64,000 nt of DNA from Oscillospiraceae bacterium (GTDB lineage Bacteria; Bacillota; Clostridia; UMGS1810): NCBI GenBank assembly GCA_015068705.1, contig SVJZ01000001.1:62001-126000 (forward strand). The letters run 5' to 3'. Below, piece by piece: positions 8,736 through 16,771 of this stretch. Below the pieces are notes generated by a model that had not been told where the DNA came from, searched no databases, and was given only the letters and a program-made list of their open reading frames with translations. The position numbers and the translations under genes are program-made. Position 1 is the stretch's first letter; each line of letters opens with the position of its first letter.

Positions 8736-9970
8736 CACGCTTCCTCCAACACAAAATTCAATTCTTCCGCCCCGTCAAACAGTTCTTTTTTGAGCACGAT
8801 ACTCTCCATCTCGCCCGGGGCAACTTTTGGGCGTTTTTTGGTATAAACAATCTCGTCTTCGCGCATCACGCACACCTTTACATTTTTATACACATCTGCA
8901 ACCCGGAAATATACTGTAACATCTTTTGCCCGGGTGATTTTTTGCGGTACGGTATAACGGATTTTTCCGTCTGTTTTTAGTTGCACACAAACCGGCTCGC
9001 CTCCTTCGCCACGGATATATGCCGCCGCGCTTTTTCCGGCGATTTCTGCTTCCTCGGATACAAAATCCACCAAATCGTGCACATGAAGCACATTACCGCA
9101 CGAAAATATCCCCTCCACCGAGGTTTGCCTATCCTGATCCACCATCGCGCCGCTTGTGATACCGCTCAAAGCCACGCCTGCGCTCTTGGACAACTCATTT
9201 TCCGGAATGAGTCCCACCGACAAAAGCAGGGTGTCGCACGGGATATATTCTCTCGTTTCAGGGATGGGCTTTCTGTTTTCATCTACCTGAGCGATGGTAA
9301 CCCCTTCTACCCGTTCCCTTCCGTGGATTTCCACCACCGTGTGGCTCAGCTTTAAAGGAATGTCAAAGTCGTTGAGGCATTGTTCGATATTTCTGGCAAG
9401 GCCGCCCGAATAGGGCATCAGTTCGCACACGGCATGTACCTTTGCACCCTCTAATGTCATCCGGCGTGCCATAATCAATCCAATGTCACCCGAGCCCAAA
9501 ATTACCACATTTTTTCCCGGCATATAGCCTTTGATATTGACAAATTTCTGTGCGGTTCCGGCACTGTAAATGCCGGCAGGACGACTTCCGGCGATATTGA
9601 GTGCGCCTTTGGCACGTTCCCGGCATCCCATTGCAAGGATGATTGCCTTTGCCTGAATCTGAAATACGCCATCTTCTGAATTGGTAGCGGTAATTACCTT
9701 ATCCTCGGTGATATCCAGCACCATGGTATTGAGTTTTACGGGGATGTTTCTTTTCTTTACCTGCACCTCATACCGCCATGCGTATTCGGGTCCGGTAAGC
9801 TCCTCTCCGAATTTATGCAAGCCAAATCCATTGTGAATACACTGTTGCAAAATGCCGCCGAGGCTTGCATCACGTTCTAAAATCAAAATATCCCGTATGC
9901 CACTGTCGTATGCCGCAACCGCTGCACTCATGCCGGCAGGACCGCCGCCGATGATAACCAGTTCTGTCAT
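8735..9970 (-). CDS. NAD(P)/FAD-dependent oxidoreductase, partner of GlpA-like dehydrogenase
   Basis: 411 residues. The N-terminal FAD motif is GGGPAGMSAAVAA; a second dinucleotide site GSGDIGLIMARRM lies near residue 165; and FSCGNVLHVHDLVD matches the second FAD-binding segment of Pyr_redox_2 enzymes. There is no redox-active CxxC. The last ~85 residues form a small C-terminal domain. It starts inside the end of the GlpA-like gene (4-base overlap) and overlaps the DUF1667 gene, so the three are translationally coupled. It probably passes electrons from glycerol-3-phosphate oxidation to NAD(P) or another carrier; this is inferred from context. Confidence 0.88.
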   Translation of the reverse strand: MTELVIIGGGPAGMSAAVAAYDSGIRDILILERDASLGGILQQCIHNGFGLHKFGEELTGPEYAWRYEVQVKKRNIPVKLNTMVLDITEDKVITATNSEDGVFQIQAKAIILAMGCRERAKGALNIAGSRPAGIYSAGTAQKFVNIKGYMPGKNVVILGSGDIGLIMARRMTLEGAKVHAVCELMPYSGGLARNIEQCLNDFDIPLKLSHTVVEIHGRERVEGVTIAQVDENRKPIPETREYIPCDTLLLSVGLIPENELSKSAGVALSGITSGAMVDQDRQTSVEGIFSCGNVLHVHDLVDFVSEEAEIAGKSAAAYIRGEGGEPVCVQLKTDGKIRYTVPQKITRAKDVTVYFRVADVYKNVKVCVMREDEIVYTKKRPKVAPGEMESIVLKKELFDGAEELNFVLEEA

Positions 9971-11400
9971 GAGAGCACCTCCTTTGTTTTTCCTATATTG
10001 ATGATGGATGTTCCGCCCGATTTTGTGACACTTTCATACGGCACATTCATCTCGTTTGCCAACAGTTCTACAATATAGGGGGAGCAAAATCCGCCCTGAC
10101 ACCTGCCCATCTGCGCTCTTGTTCTGCGCTTTACACCATCCAGATCATGCGGTTTTGGATTGGTGCGGATTGCGGCAAGAATTTCACCCTCGGTTACCAT
10201 CTCGCACCGGCATATGATTTTACCATAGGCAGGGTCTTTTTTGATTACCTCATTCTTCTGTTGGATGCTCATTTCACGAAACGCATGCATGGGTGCCCTT
10301 TTGGCGCAAAAATCAGATTTTTCGGTCAGGGTCATTTCCTTTTTCAACATATCGCACACATATTCTGCAATGGCAGGCGAAGCGGAAAGTCCGGGAGATT
10401 CTATGCCGGCAACATGGATAAACCCTTTGCGCGGTGCGGTGATGATAAAATCACCGGTACTGCCGGTTGCCCGTAATCCGCAAAAGGATGTGATGGTTTT
10501 TCCCATGGGAATTCCATCCACATTTTCGCATGCCTCGGCAATAATTTTGGAAAAGCCCTCTGCAGTGGTGCATTTATCTTCTTTATCCTCCATATCCACA
10601 GAGGTGGGACCAAGCAGTAAATTTCCATCCACGGTGGGGGTTACCAGTATGCCCTTTCCCATCTTTGACGGCGTGCGGAAAATGGTGTGGGACACCAGAT
10701 TGCCACACTCTTTGTCCAGCAATATGTACTCCCCTCTTCGCGGATGGATGTGGAAAGTGTCATCTCCCACCATCTGTGCAATTTTATCTGCATAAAGCCC
10801 TGCCGCATTGATTACAATTCTGGAAACAATCCGTTCATCACCGCAGGACAGCACATATCCCTCATCGGTTGACTCGATTTTTTCCACCGAAAAACCAAGG
10901 CGAAGGTCTGCACCATTATCCATGGCATTTCCCATTGCCGCAACGGTAAGCTCATACGGACAAACAATGCCTGCGGTGGGGGCATACAGTGCGCACTGCA
11001 CCCGATCCGAAAGGTTTGGTTCCAACTCTTTCAGTTCTTTCCCTTCCACAATACCAAGATCCTCTACCCCGTTTTGGATTCCTCGTTCCAACAGGATTTG
11101 CAAGGTTTTCCGGTCTTCCTCATCGAATCCGATGACCATTGAGCCGTTATTGCGATATTTGACCCCCAATTCCTCGCAAAGCGCGCCCATCATCTTTGCG
11201 CCCCTGACATTGAGCAAGGCTTTTAATGTGCCGCACTCTGCGTCAAATCCGGCGTGCACAATGGCAGAGTTGGCTTTGGTTGCTCCCATTGCAACGTCGT
11301 GCTCTTTGTCTACCACACACACCGTTACATCATACCGGCTTAGGCTACGAGCAATCATTGCCCCTACAACACCTGCACCGATGATCGCTACATCGTACAT
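9967..11400 (-). CDS. GlpA-like FAD-dependent glycerol-3-phosphate dehydrogenase with BFD-type Fe-S domain
   Basis: 477 residues from ATG 11400, which has GGGAGG seven bases upstream; the longer open frame extends through the leader terminator and promoter and is not coding. The N-terminus is a DAO-type Rossmann motif (AIIGAGVVGAMIARSL). The C-terminal ~75 residues are a BFD-like [2Fe-2S] domain with IICRCEMVTEGEI and GRCQGGFCSP. This layout is that of anaerobic GlpA and its clostridial homologues, which oxidise glycerol-3-phosphate to dihydroxyacetone phosphate. It is the first gene of the operon and is controlled by promoter 11498-11526 and the GlpP-type leader. Specificity for a related polyol phosphate or hydroxy acid cannot be ruled out. 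Confidence 0.87.
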   Translation of the reverse strand: MYDVAIIGAGVVGAMIARSLSRYDVTVCVVDKEHDVAMGATKANSAIVHAGFDAECGTLKALLNVRGAKMMGALCEELGVKYRNNGSMVIGFDEEDRKTLQILLERGIQNGVEDLGIVEGKELKELEPNLSDRVQCALYAPTAGIVCPYELTVAAMGNAMDNGADLRLGFSVEKIESTDEGYVLSCGDERIVSRIVINAAGLYADKIAQMVGDDTFHIHPRRGEYILLDKECGNLVSHTIFRTPSKMGKGILVTPTVDGNLLLGPTSVDMEDKEDKCTTAEGFSKIIAEACENVDGIPMGKTITSFCGLRATGSTGDFIITAPRKGFIHVAGIESPGLSASPAIAEYVCDMLKKEMTLTEKSDFCAKRAPMHAFREMSIQQKNEVIKKDPAYGKIICRCEMVTEGEILAAIRTNPKPHDLDGVKRRTRAQMGRCQGGFCSPYIVELLANEMNVPYESVTKSGGTSIINIGKTKEVLS

Positions 11401-11425
11401 TTTTCTACCTCCCGTTTTTTGAGAA

Positions 11426-11474
11426 ATAAAAAAACGCATCAAAACAAACCCGTTTCCGGTTTGCTTTGATACGT
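11426..11474 (-). promoter_or_regulatory. Leader terminator, probable GlpP antitermination site
   Basis: In the minus-strand transcript, ACGUAUCAAAGCAAACC (11474-11458) pairs over all 17 bases, with two G-U wobbles, with GGUUUGUUUUGAUGCGU (11450-11434), and a run of U follows at once. It lies between the promoter and the ribosome site of the first operon gene. With glpP in the same operon this is the expected target of GlpP. The terminator is seen directly; GlpP binding is inferred. Confidence 0.85.
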
Positions 11475-11497
11475 CTCCATTTCTCTGTATCGTGCTC

Positions 11498-11526
11498 ATT
11501 ATATCCCCATTTTCTGCCCTTGTCAA
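11498..11526 (-). promoter_or_regulatory. Consensus promoter of the glycerol-3-phosphate operon
   Basis: Read on the minus strand: TTGACA (11526-11521), 17 bases, TATAAT (11503-11498). It matches the sigma-A consensus at every position and gives a leader of about 90 bases. Confidence 0.92.
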
Positions 11527-11600
11527 GTGGTTTTCCCTTCTTTTTTGCGCACAATCGGTAAAATGCATAAAAAATTTTTTTATTTGCAAAAAAATTTTAT

Positions 11601-11629
11601 TTTCATTTTGGTGCATTGTATGGTATACT
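11601..11629 (+). promoter_or_regulatory. Likely promoter of the ddl operon
   Basis: TATACT at 11624-11629 with a weak TTTCAT 17 bases upstream, in a very A/T-rich stretch. The -10 is convincing, the -35 is not. Confidence 0.5.
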
Positions 11630-11699
11630 ATATAAATAGATATGATAACATGGATATAATATGCGTTACATTACATCATTTTAAGAGGGGACTTGCATC

Positions 11700-12758
11700 A
11701 TGAAACAAATTATATGTGTATTGTTTGGCGGTTGTTCCACCGAATATGAAATTTCTCTGCGTTCTGCAGAATCGGTGCTTGCCAATCTTGACCGTACCCA
11801 ATATGAGGTGATTACGGTCGGTATTACAAAAGAGGGGAAATGGTTCTGGTATGACGGCCCGACCGACCGCATTGCCGCTGATGAATGGTACTCCCCTTCT
11901 CTTCGTCCGGTTGCAGTGCCGCTCGACCATAGCTCATCCCTTTTGGTGATGGGAAATGACGGTACCTATTCCCACATCCGTGTGGATGCCGTTTTCCCGG
12001 TGCTTCACGGCAAAAACGGTGAGGACGGAACGGTGCAGGGACTATTGGAGCTGGCAGAAATTCCCTATGTTGGAGTTGGTGTTTTGGCAAGTGCCGTCGG
12101 CATGGATAAAGACCACGCAAAAATGGTGTTTGCCCACGCAGGAATCGGTCAGGCAAACTGGATTACCCTGCGCCGACAGGATGATCAGACCGCCATGCTC
12201 GATGAGGCAGAGCGCAAGCTGGGTTACCCCATGTTTGTAAAACCTGCCAATGCAGGCTCTTCCATCGGCATTGGCAAGGCAAAAGACCGCAATGAGCTAA
12301 ATCAGGCGGTTGCCAATGCATTTGAATATGACCAAAAGATTATCATAGAAGAATTTTTGTGCGGTCACGAGGTAGAGTGTGCCGTGCTTGGCGGCAAGGG
12401 AAACATTATCGCCTCCTGTGTGGGTGAAGTGCTTGCATCTCAGGAATTTTATACATACGATGCCAAATATGCCGCAGACAGCACCAGCGTGGTTGTAATT
12501 CCTGCCGACCTTGACGAGTCTGTTTCGGAACAGGTACGAGAAAATGCCATCAAAGCTTTTGCGGCACTGGATGGCTACGGGTTATCCCGGGTGGATTTCT
12601 TTGTGGATGGCGACAAGGTGCGCATCAACGAAATCAACACCATGCCCGGTTTTACCAGCATCAGCATGTATCCCAAACTGTTTGCACAGTCGGGCATTCC
12701 CTATTCGGAGTTACTGACCAGACTAATTAACCTTGCATTGGAGAGAAATCATGGATAA
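11700..12758 (+). CDS. ddl: D-alanine--D-alanine ligase
   Basis: 352 residues with GAGGGG upstream of ATG 11700. This cytoplasmic ATP-grasp enzyme makes the D-Ala-D-Ala dipeptide of peptidoglycan. Visible motifs: N-terminal LFGGCSTEYEIS, HGKNGEDGTVQG, PMFVKPANAGSSIGIGKA (ATP grasp), and INEINTMPGFTSISMYP (metal and phosphate binding). The omega loop reads FYTYDAKY with Lys256-Tyr257, the form found in D-Ala-D-Ala ligases rather than in VanA-type D-Ala-D-Lac ligases, so the product should be vancomycin-sensitive wall precursor. First gene of an operon; its 3' end overlaps murI by 8 bases. Confidence 0.95.
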   Translation: MKQIICVLFGGCSTEYEISLRSAESVLANLDRTQYEVITVGITKEGKWFWYDGPTDRIAADEWYSPSLRPVAVPLDHSSSLLVMGNDGTYSHIRVDAVFPVLHGKNGEDGTVQGLLELAEIPYVGVGVLASAVGMDKDHAKMVFAHAGIGQANWITLRRQDDQTAMLDEAERKLGYPMFVKPANAGSSIGIGKAKDRNELNQAVANAFEYDQKIIIEEFLCGHEVECAVLGGKGNIIASCVGEVLASQEFYTYDAKYAADSTSVVVIPADLDESVSEQVRENAIKAFAALDGYGLSRVDFFVDGDKVRINEINTMPGFTSISMYPKLFAQSGIPYSELLTRLINLALERNHG

Positions 12759-13560
12759 CAGAGCAATCGGCGTTTTTGATTCCGGTTTGGGCGGTCTGAC
12801 GGGGGTGCGTGAGCTGATTAACCTGCTCCCCCAGGAATCCACCGTCTATTTCGGGGACACCGGACGTGTGCCGTACGGTTCACGTTCCAACCAAACCATT
12901 ATCCGCTATGTGCAAGAAGACATCCGGTTTCTGCTCACCTTTGATATCAAGCTCATCATGGTAGCTTGCGGCACGGCAAGCTCTGTTGCATTGCCACACA
13001 TTCCGGATTGCCCCGTTCCCGTCATTGGCGTGGTAGAGCCTGCCGTAAAACGTGCATTGGAAGTAACAAAAAACAATCGTATCGGCGTAATCGGCACATC
13101 GGGTACCATCAATAATGGAATGTACGAACGGCTTTTGAGAGAAAACCGTCCTGATGTTACGGTGTTTTCCAACGCCTGCCCGTTGTTTGTTCCGTTGGTG
13201 GAAAACGGGTTGACCGACGGAGAAATTGCCTATCTTGCGGCAAAGGAATACCTTGCACCACTCAAAGAGAAACAAATCGACACACTGATACTGGGCTGCA
13301 CTCATTATCCCCTGCTCGTCGGTGCCATCCGCGCCTTTTTGGGTGATGATGTTACGCTCATCGATCCGGGGTATGAAACTGCACGCTTTGTCCGCGACCA
13401 TCTTACCAACCATGATATGCTTTCCGACCGCAAGCAGGGCGACCATCAATACTTTGTGAGCGACTCGATAGAAAACTTTTCCAAAAATGCAGGTGCTTTT
13501 CTTCAGGAGGAAATCGGGCAACAGATACAAAAAATTGAAATTGAACGCTTTGGCGTATAA
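12751..13560 (+). CDS. murI: Glutamate racemase
   Basis: 269 residues from ATG 12751, inside the last codons of ddl, with GGAGAG just upstream. It makes D-glutamate for peptidoglycan. IGVFDSGLGGLTG at the start and the two catalytic cysteines, Cys73 in VACGTAS and Cys183 in GCTHYPLL, are present. The length is normal. Coupling to ddl puts two D-amino-acid steps of wall synthesis under one promoter. Confidence 0.95.
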   Translation: MDNRAIGVFDSGLGGLTGVRELINLLPQESTVYFGDTGRVPYGSRSNQTIIRYVQEDIRFLLTFDIKLIMVACGTASSVALPHIPDCPVPVIGVVEPAVKRALEVTKNNRIGVIGTSGTINNGMYERLLRENRPDVTVFSNACPLFVPLVENGLTDGEIAYLAAKEYLAPLKEKQIDTLILGCTHYPLLVGAIRAFLGDDVTLIDPGYETARFVRDHLTNHDMLSDRKQGDHQYFVSDSIENFSKNAGAFLQEEIGQQIQKIEIERFGV

Positions 13561-13577
13561 CAGATGCGGAGGATACC

Positions 13578-14006
13578 ATGAATGACAAAAACTATTTAAT
13601 CACCATCCGGGGATTACAAACCTATGCAGATGACCCCGAAACAAACGATGTGGAGCTCATCACCGAGGGTGACTTTTTTGTAGAGGATGGAAAATACTTT
13701 ATCAAATATTCAGAATCCGAGGTAACCGGAATGGAGGGTACCACCACCCACATCGAGGCGGATGGCGACTATGTGGCGCTGATGCGCGAGGGTACGGTAA
13801 ATACCCGTCTTATCTTTATGAAGGACAAGCGAACCACTACATATTACGAAACCCCCTATGGCACCTTATCGGTGGGCGTAAAGTCGGACAAGCTGGACAC
13901 CAGTCTTAACGAACACGGCGGCACCATTTTGGTAGATTACACCATCGACATCAACAACTGCCAAAGCGGGCATAATCAATTTCAAATTCATGTCAAAGAA
14001 GTTTAA
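13578..14006 (+). CDS. DUF1934 family protein
   Basis: 142 residues with GCGGAGG before ATG 13578. The sequence is rich in beta strands (YLITIRGLQ, FFVEDGKYFIKYSESEVTGMEG, TILVDYTIDINNC) in the pattern of the small calycin-like barrel DUF1934 (YwiB-like). Function is not known. In many Firmicutes it is encoded directly before argS, as here (24-base gap). It has no signal peptide. Confidence 0.88.
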   Translation: MNDKNYLITIRGLQTYADDPETNDVELITEGDFFVEDGKYFIKYSESEVTGMEGTTTHIEADGDYVALMREGTVNTRLIFMKDKRTTTYYETPYGTLSVGVKSDKLDTSLNEHGGTILVDYTIDINNCQSGHNQFQIHVKEV

Positions 14007-14030
14007 ACAGACGAAAGGACGGAAATTCAC

Positions 14031-15722
14031 ATGAACAAATCGACCAATGATATTGTCGCAAAAATCAAGGCGCAGGTAATTGACACGGTGGAGGCCGCAC
14101 TGAAAGCTGCAAATATTGAGGCGGAACTGCCCGAAATCGAGGTAGAAGTACCTGCCGACAAGGCACACGGTGATTTTTCCACCAACACAGCCATGAAGCT
14201 GACCCGTTTGCTCAAGCAACCGCCCCGTGCCATTGCACAGACTCTTCTGGACAGTTTTGATTTTTCGGGTACCTATATTGAGCGGGCAGAAATCGCCGGT
14301 CCGGGATTTATCAACTTTTTCCTGAATCCTGCGTGGCGGTATGACGGATTGCGCGCCATTGGTGAGATGGGAAATCAATTTGGTAAAACCGAATTTGGAA
14401 AAGGCAAAAAGGTCATGGTGGAATTTGTAAGTGCAAATCCCACCGGTCCCATGCACATGGGAAATGCCCGTGGCGGTGCCTTGGGCGACAGCCTTGCCTG
14501 CGCCATGCAGTGGGCAGGATTTGACGTAACCAAGGAGTTTTATGTCAATGATGCCGGTGCACAGATTGAAAAATTTGGCATTTCCTTGGAAGCCCGTTAT
14601 ATCCAATTGATCAAGGGCGAGGATGCCATTGAATTCCCCGAGGATGGTTATCAGGGCGACGACATCCGGGAGCACGCAAAGAATTTCATCGAAATTCACG
14701 GTGACAAATACATTGACGCGGATGTGGAAACACGCCGGAAAGCACTGGTTGACTATGCGCTGGAATTAAATATTGCCGCACTGGAACGTGATTTGGCAAA
14801 ATACCGCATTATCTATGATGTGTGGTTCCGCGAAAGCACCATCCACGCAAACGGCGAAGTGGCAGAAACCATCGAGGCACTGCGCAAAAGCGGTCTGACC
14901 TATGAGGCAGATGGCGCATTATGGCTCAAAACAACCGAATTTGGTTGCGAAAAGGATGAGGTTCTCATTCGTGCAAATGGTTTCCCAACCTACTTTGCAG
15001 TGGATATCGCCTACCACAGAAACAAATTTGAAAAGCGTGGGTTTGACCAGGTAATCAACGTGTGGGGCGCAGACCATCACGGTCATGTGGCACGCATGAA
15101 GGGCGCCATGGATGCCATCGGTGTGGATTCGTCCAAATTGGATGTTGCCATCATTCAGTTGGTGCGTCTGATGCGAAACGGCGAAGTTGCCCGTATGTCC
15201 AAACGTACCGGAAAAATGATTACCATGTCCGACCTTATTGATGAAATCGGCGTAGATGCAGCCCGTTTCTTCTTTAACTTCCGTCAGGCAGGCAGCCATC
15301 TGGACTTTGACCTTGACCTTGCGGTTGCTCAAAACAGCGAAAACCCGGTATTTTATGTGCAGTACGCACACGCGCGTATTTGCAGTATCCTGCGCAATCT
15401 TGCAGCCGAGGGTATCTCCTGCAAGCCCATTGCCGAGGTTGACTTGAGCCTTCTGACCGCACCCGAGGAAGAGGCGCTTATCGAAAAACTGGTTTCTCTG
15501 CCGCAGGAAATCATCGCAGTGGCGCAGACCATGGAGCCGAGCAAGCTGACCCGTTATGTACTCGAACTTGCCGGTATGTTCCATGCATTCTATACTGCAT
15601 GCCGTGTAAAATGCGATGATGATGCACTCATGCAGGCACGTCTTACCCTGTGCAACGCAACCCGTACTGTAATCAGCAATGTACTGGAAATACTGCGTAT
15701 TGATGCACCCGAAAAAATGTAA
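14031..15722 (+). CDS. argS: Arginyl-tRNA synthetase
   Basis: 563 residues, the usual length. This class I enzyme charges tRNA-Arg in the cytoplasm. The N-terminal Add-1 domain covers about residues 1-90. The HIGH-type motif appears as SANPTGPMHMGNARGGALGD, and the KMSKS-like loop as ARMSKRTGKMITM. An anticodon-binding (DALR) domain forms the C-terminus (VQYAHARICSILR and onward). RBS AAAGGAC. It belongs to the ddl-murI-DUF1934-argS run, all on one strand with short gaps. Confidence 0.96.
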   Translation: MNKSTNDIVAKIKAQVIDTVEAALKAANIEAELPEIEVEVPADKAHGDFSTNTAMKLTRLLKQPPRAIAQTLLDSFDFSGTYIERAEIAGPGFINFFLNPAWRYDGLRAIGEMGNQFGKTEFGKGKKVMVEFVSANPTGPMHMGNARGGALGDSLACAMQWAGFDVTKEFYVNDAGAQIEKFGISLEARYIQLIKGEDAIEFPEDGYQGDDIREHAKNFIEIHGDKYIDADVETRRKALVDYALELNIAALERDLAKYRIIYDVWFRESTIHANGEVAETIEALRKSGLTYEADGALWLKTTEFGCEKDEVLIRANGFPTYFAVDIAYHRNKFEKRGFDQVINVWGADHHGHVARMKGAMDAIGVDSSKLDVAIIQLVRLMRNGEVARMSKRTGKMITMSDLIDEIGVDAARFFFNFRQAGSHLDFDLDLAVAQNSENPVFYVQYAHARICSILRNLAAEGISCKPIAEVDLSLLTAPEEEALIEKLVSLPQEIIAVAQTMEPSKLTRYVLELAGMFHAFYTACRVKCDDDALMQARLTLCNATRTVISNVLEILRIDAPEKM

Positions 15723-15748
15723 TCTGCACTTTGTTAGGAGGTAACGCC

Positions 15749-16768
15749 ATGCATGTAAGGCGTGTCGCATTACTGGTATGTCTGGCTTCTCTCCTTTCCC
15801 TGCCCGTCGGCGCGGCAAATATTTCGCTTACCGGAACGCCTGCGCGGGAAATGGAGCAACTTACCTTTTCATCCGACCTATCAGAACAGTCACAAATATA
15901 TCAGTCGCTCATTGCAGCCGGAATTCTCTGTGCAGAGGATGTGACACTCGAGCCGGCGGCACTGGTGGAAAAGCTTATTGGCAGCGCGCCTGAGGGCAAC
16001 ACCAATCAGGAGTTGGTGCACGCTCTTTGCAGCGCGTTAGATACCCCTGCACCGGACGAGCGTGCCGCAAATGCGCTCATGCAGTTTTCCGACTTTGGAT
16101 TTATTCACCCTGCATACCGTGCAGATTATGCATACATTGCGCCCCGACTGGTACTGTCCGATTCTTTCCTGCATCCCACACAGGTTGCCACCAAAGAGTC
16201 GCTGCTTCCGGTCATCACTGCGCTCCATGCAGAATTATTTGCAAAATTTGGTTTTTCTGTCTATGAGGGACAGGTAACCGAAAGCAGTGCCATGAAAAAC
16301 AACCGGACGGTAAAGCTTTCCTCCCAGTCCGACACCATTACCCTCAAAATCGCCGCAAACGAGCGAGTTGCACTCATTCGCGACGGCTCTGCAGACCTTT
16401 TTGAAGGATCGTTGCGTGCAGGAGATCGGGTTACCATTCTCACGAAGGACGGCGATACATTGGCAATTACGGTGGCATCCGGCAGTGCTGATTCGGCACT
16501 TACCCTCTGGCGTGCGCGCCTGTACTATTGCGATGTGCCCGGGGCACAAATCGTCTTTACCGACGCATTTCGCGAAGAAAATGGAAACATGGTTTTGGTG
16601 GAAAACGGTTTTTACAGTATGCAGGTGGCTCCGGCAGTGCTCTGCTTTCACAACATATCCCCCAGGGATTGGCGACAGCTCAACATGACCGCACTCGACC
16701 GCACCGTTACTCTGCTGACAAATGAGAAAAATCAAATCGTATATATTAATATGGAAGAAGGTGCTTAA
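15749..16768 (+). CDS. Secreted protein of unknown function
   Basis: 339 residues from ATG 15749, with TAGGAGG about 8 bases upstream; the earlier TTG 15731 lies before that SD. The N-terminus is a signal peptide (HVRR, then a hydrophobic stretch ending PVGAA). After cleavage there is an alpha-helical part (about residues 30-150) and a beta-rich part (about 180-330) with repeated Thr/Val strands. I recognise no domain. It lies 26 bases after argS and 3 bases before a CtpA-type protease gene, so it may be a partner, adaptor or substrate of that protease. Confidence 0.75.
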   Translation: MHVRRVALLVCLASLLSLPVGAANISLTGTPAREMEQLTFSSDLSEQSQIYQSLIAAGILCAEDVTLEPAALVEKLIGSAPEGNTNQELVHALCSALDTPAPDERAANALMQFSDFGFIHPAYRADYAYIAPRLVLSDSFLHPTQVATKESLLPVITALHAELFAKFGFSVYEGQVTESSAMKNNRTVKLSSQSDTITLKIAANERVALIRDGSADLFEGSLRAGDRVTILTKDGDTLAITVASGSADSALTLWRARLYYCDVPGAQIVFTDAFREENGNMVLVENGFYSMQVAPAVLCFHNISPRDWRQLNMTALDRTVTLLTNEKNQIVYINMEEGA

Positions 16769-16771
16769 ACC

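Noticed and set aside
11401-11616. Upstream extension of the GlpA-like frame to position 11616
   Set aside because: The extension covers the consensus promoter and the leader terminator, and the GGGAGG site fixes the start at 11400.
11700-12758. Van-type D-Ala-D-Lac ligase (vancomycin resistance)
   Set aside because: The omega loop carries the Lys-Tyr pair of ordinary D-Ala-D-Ala ligases, and no vanH or vanX is nearby.
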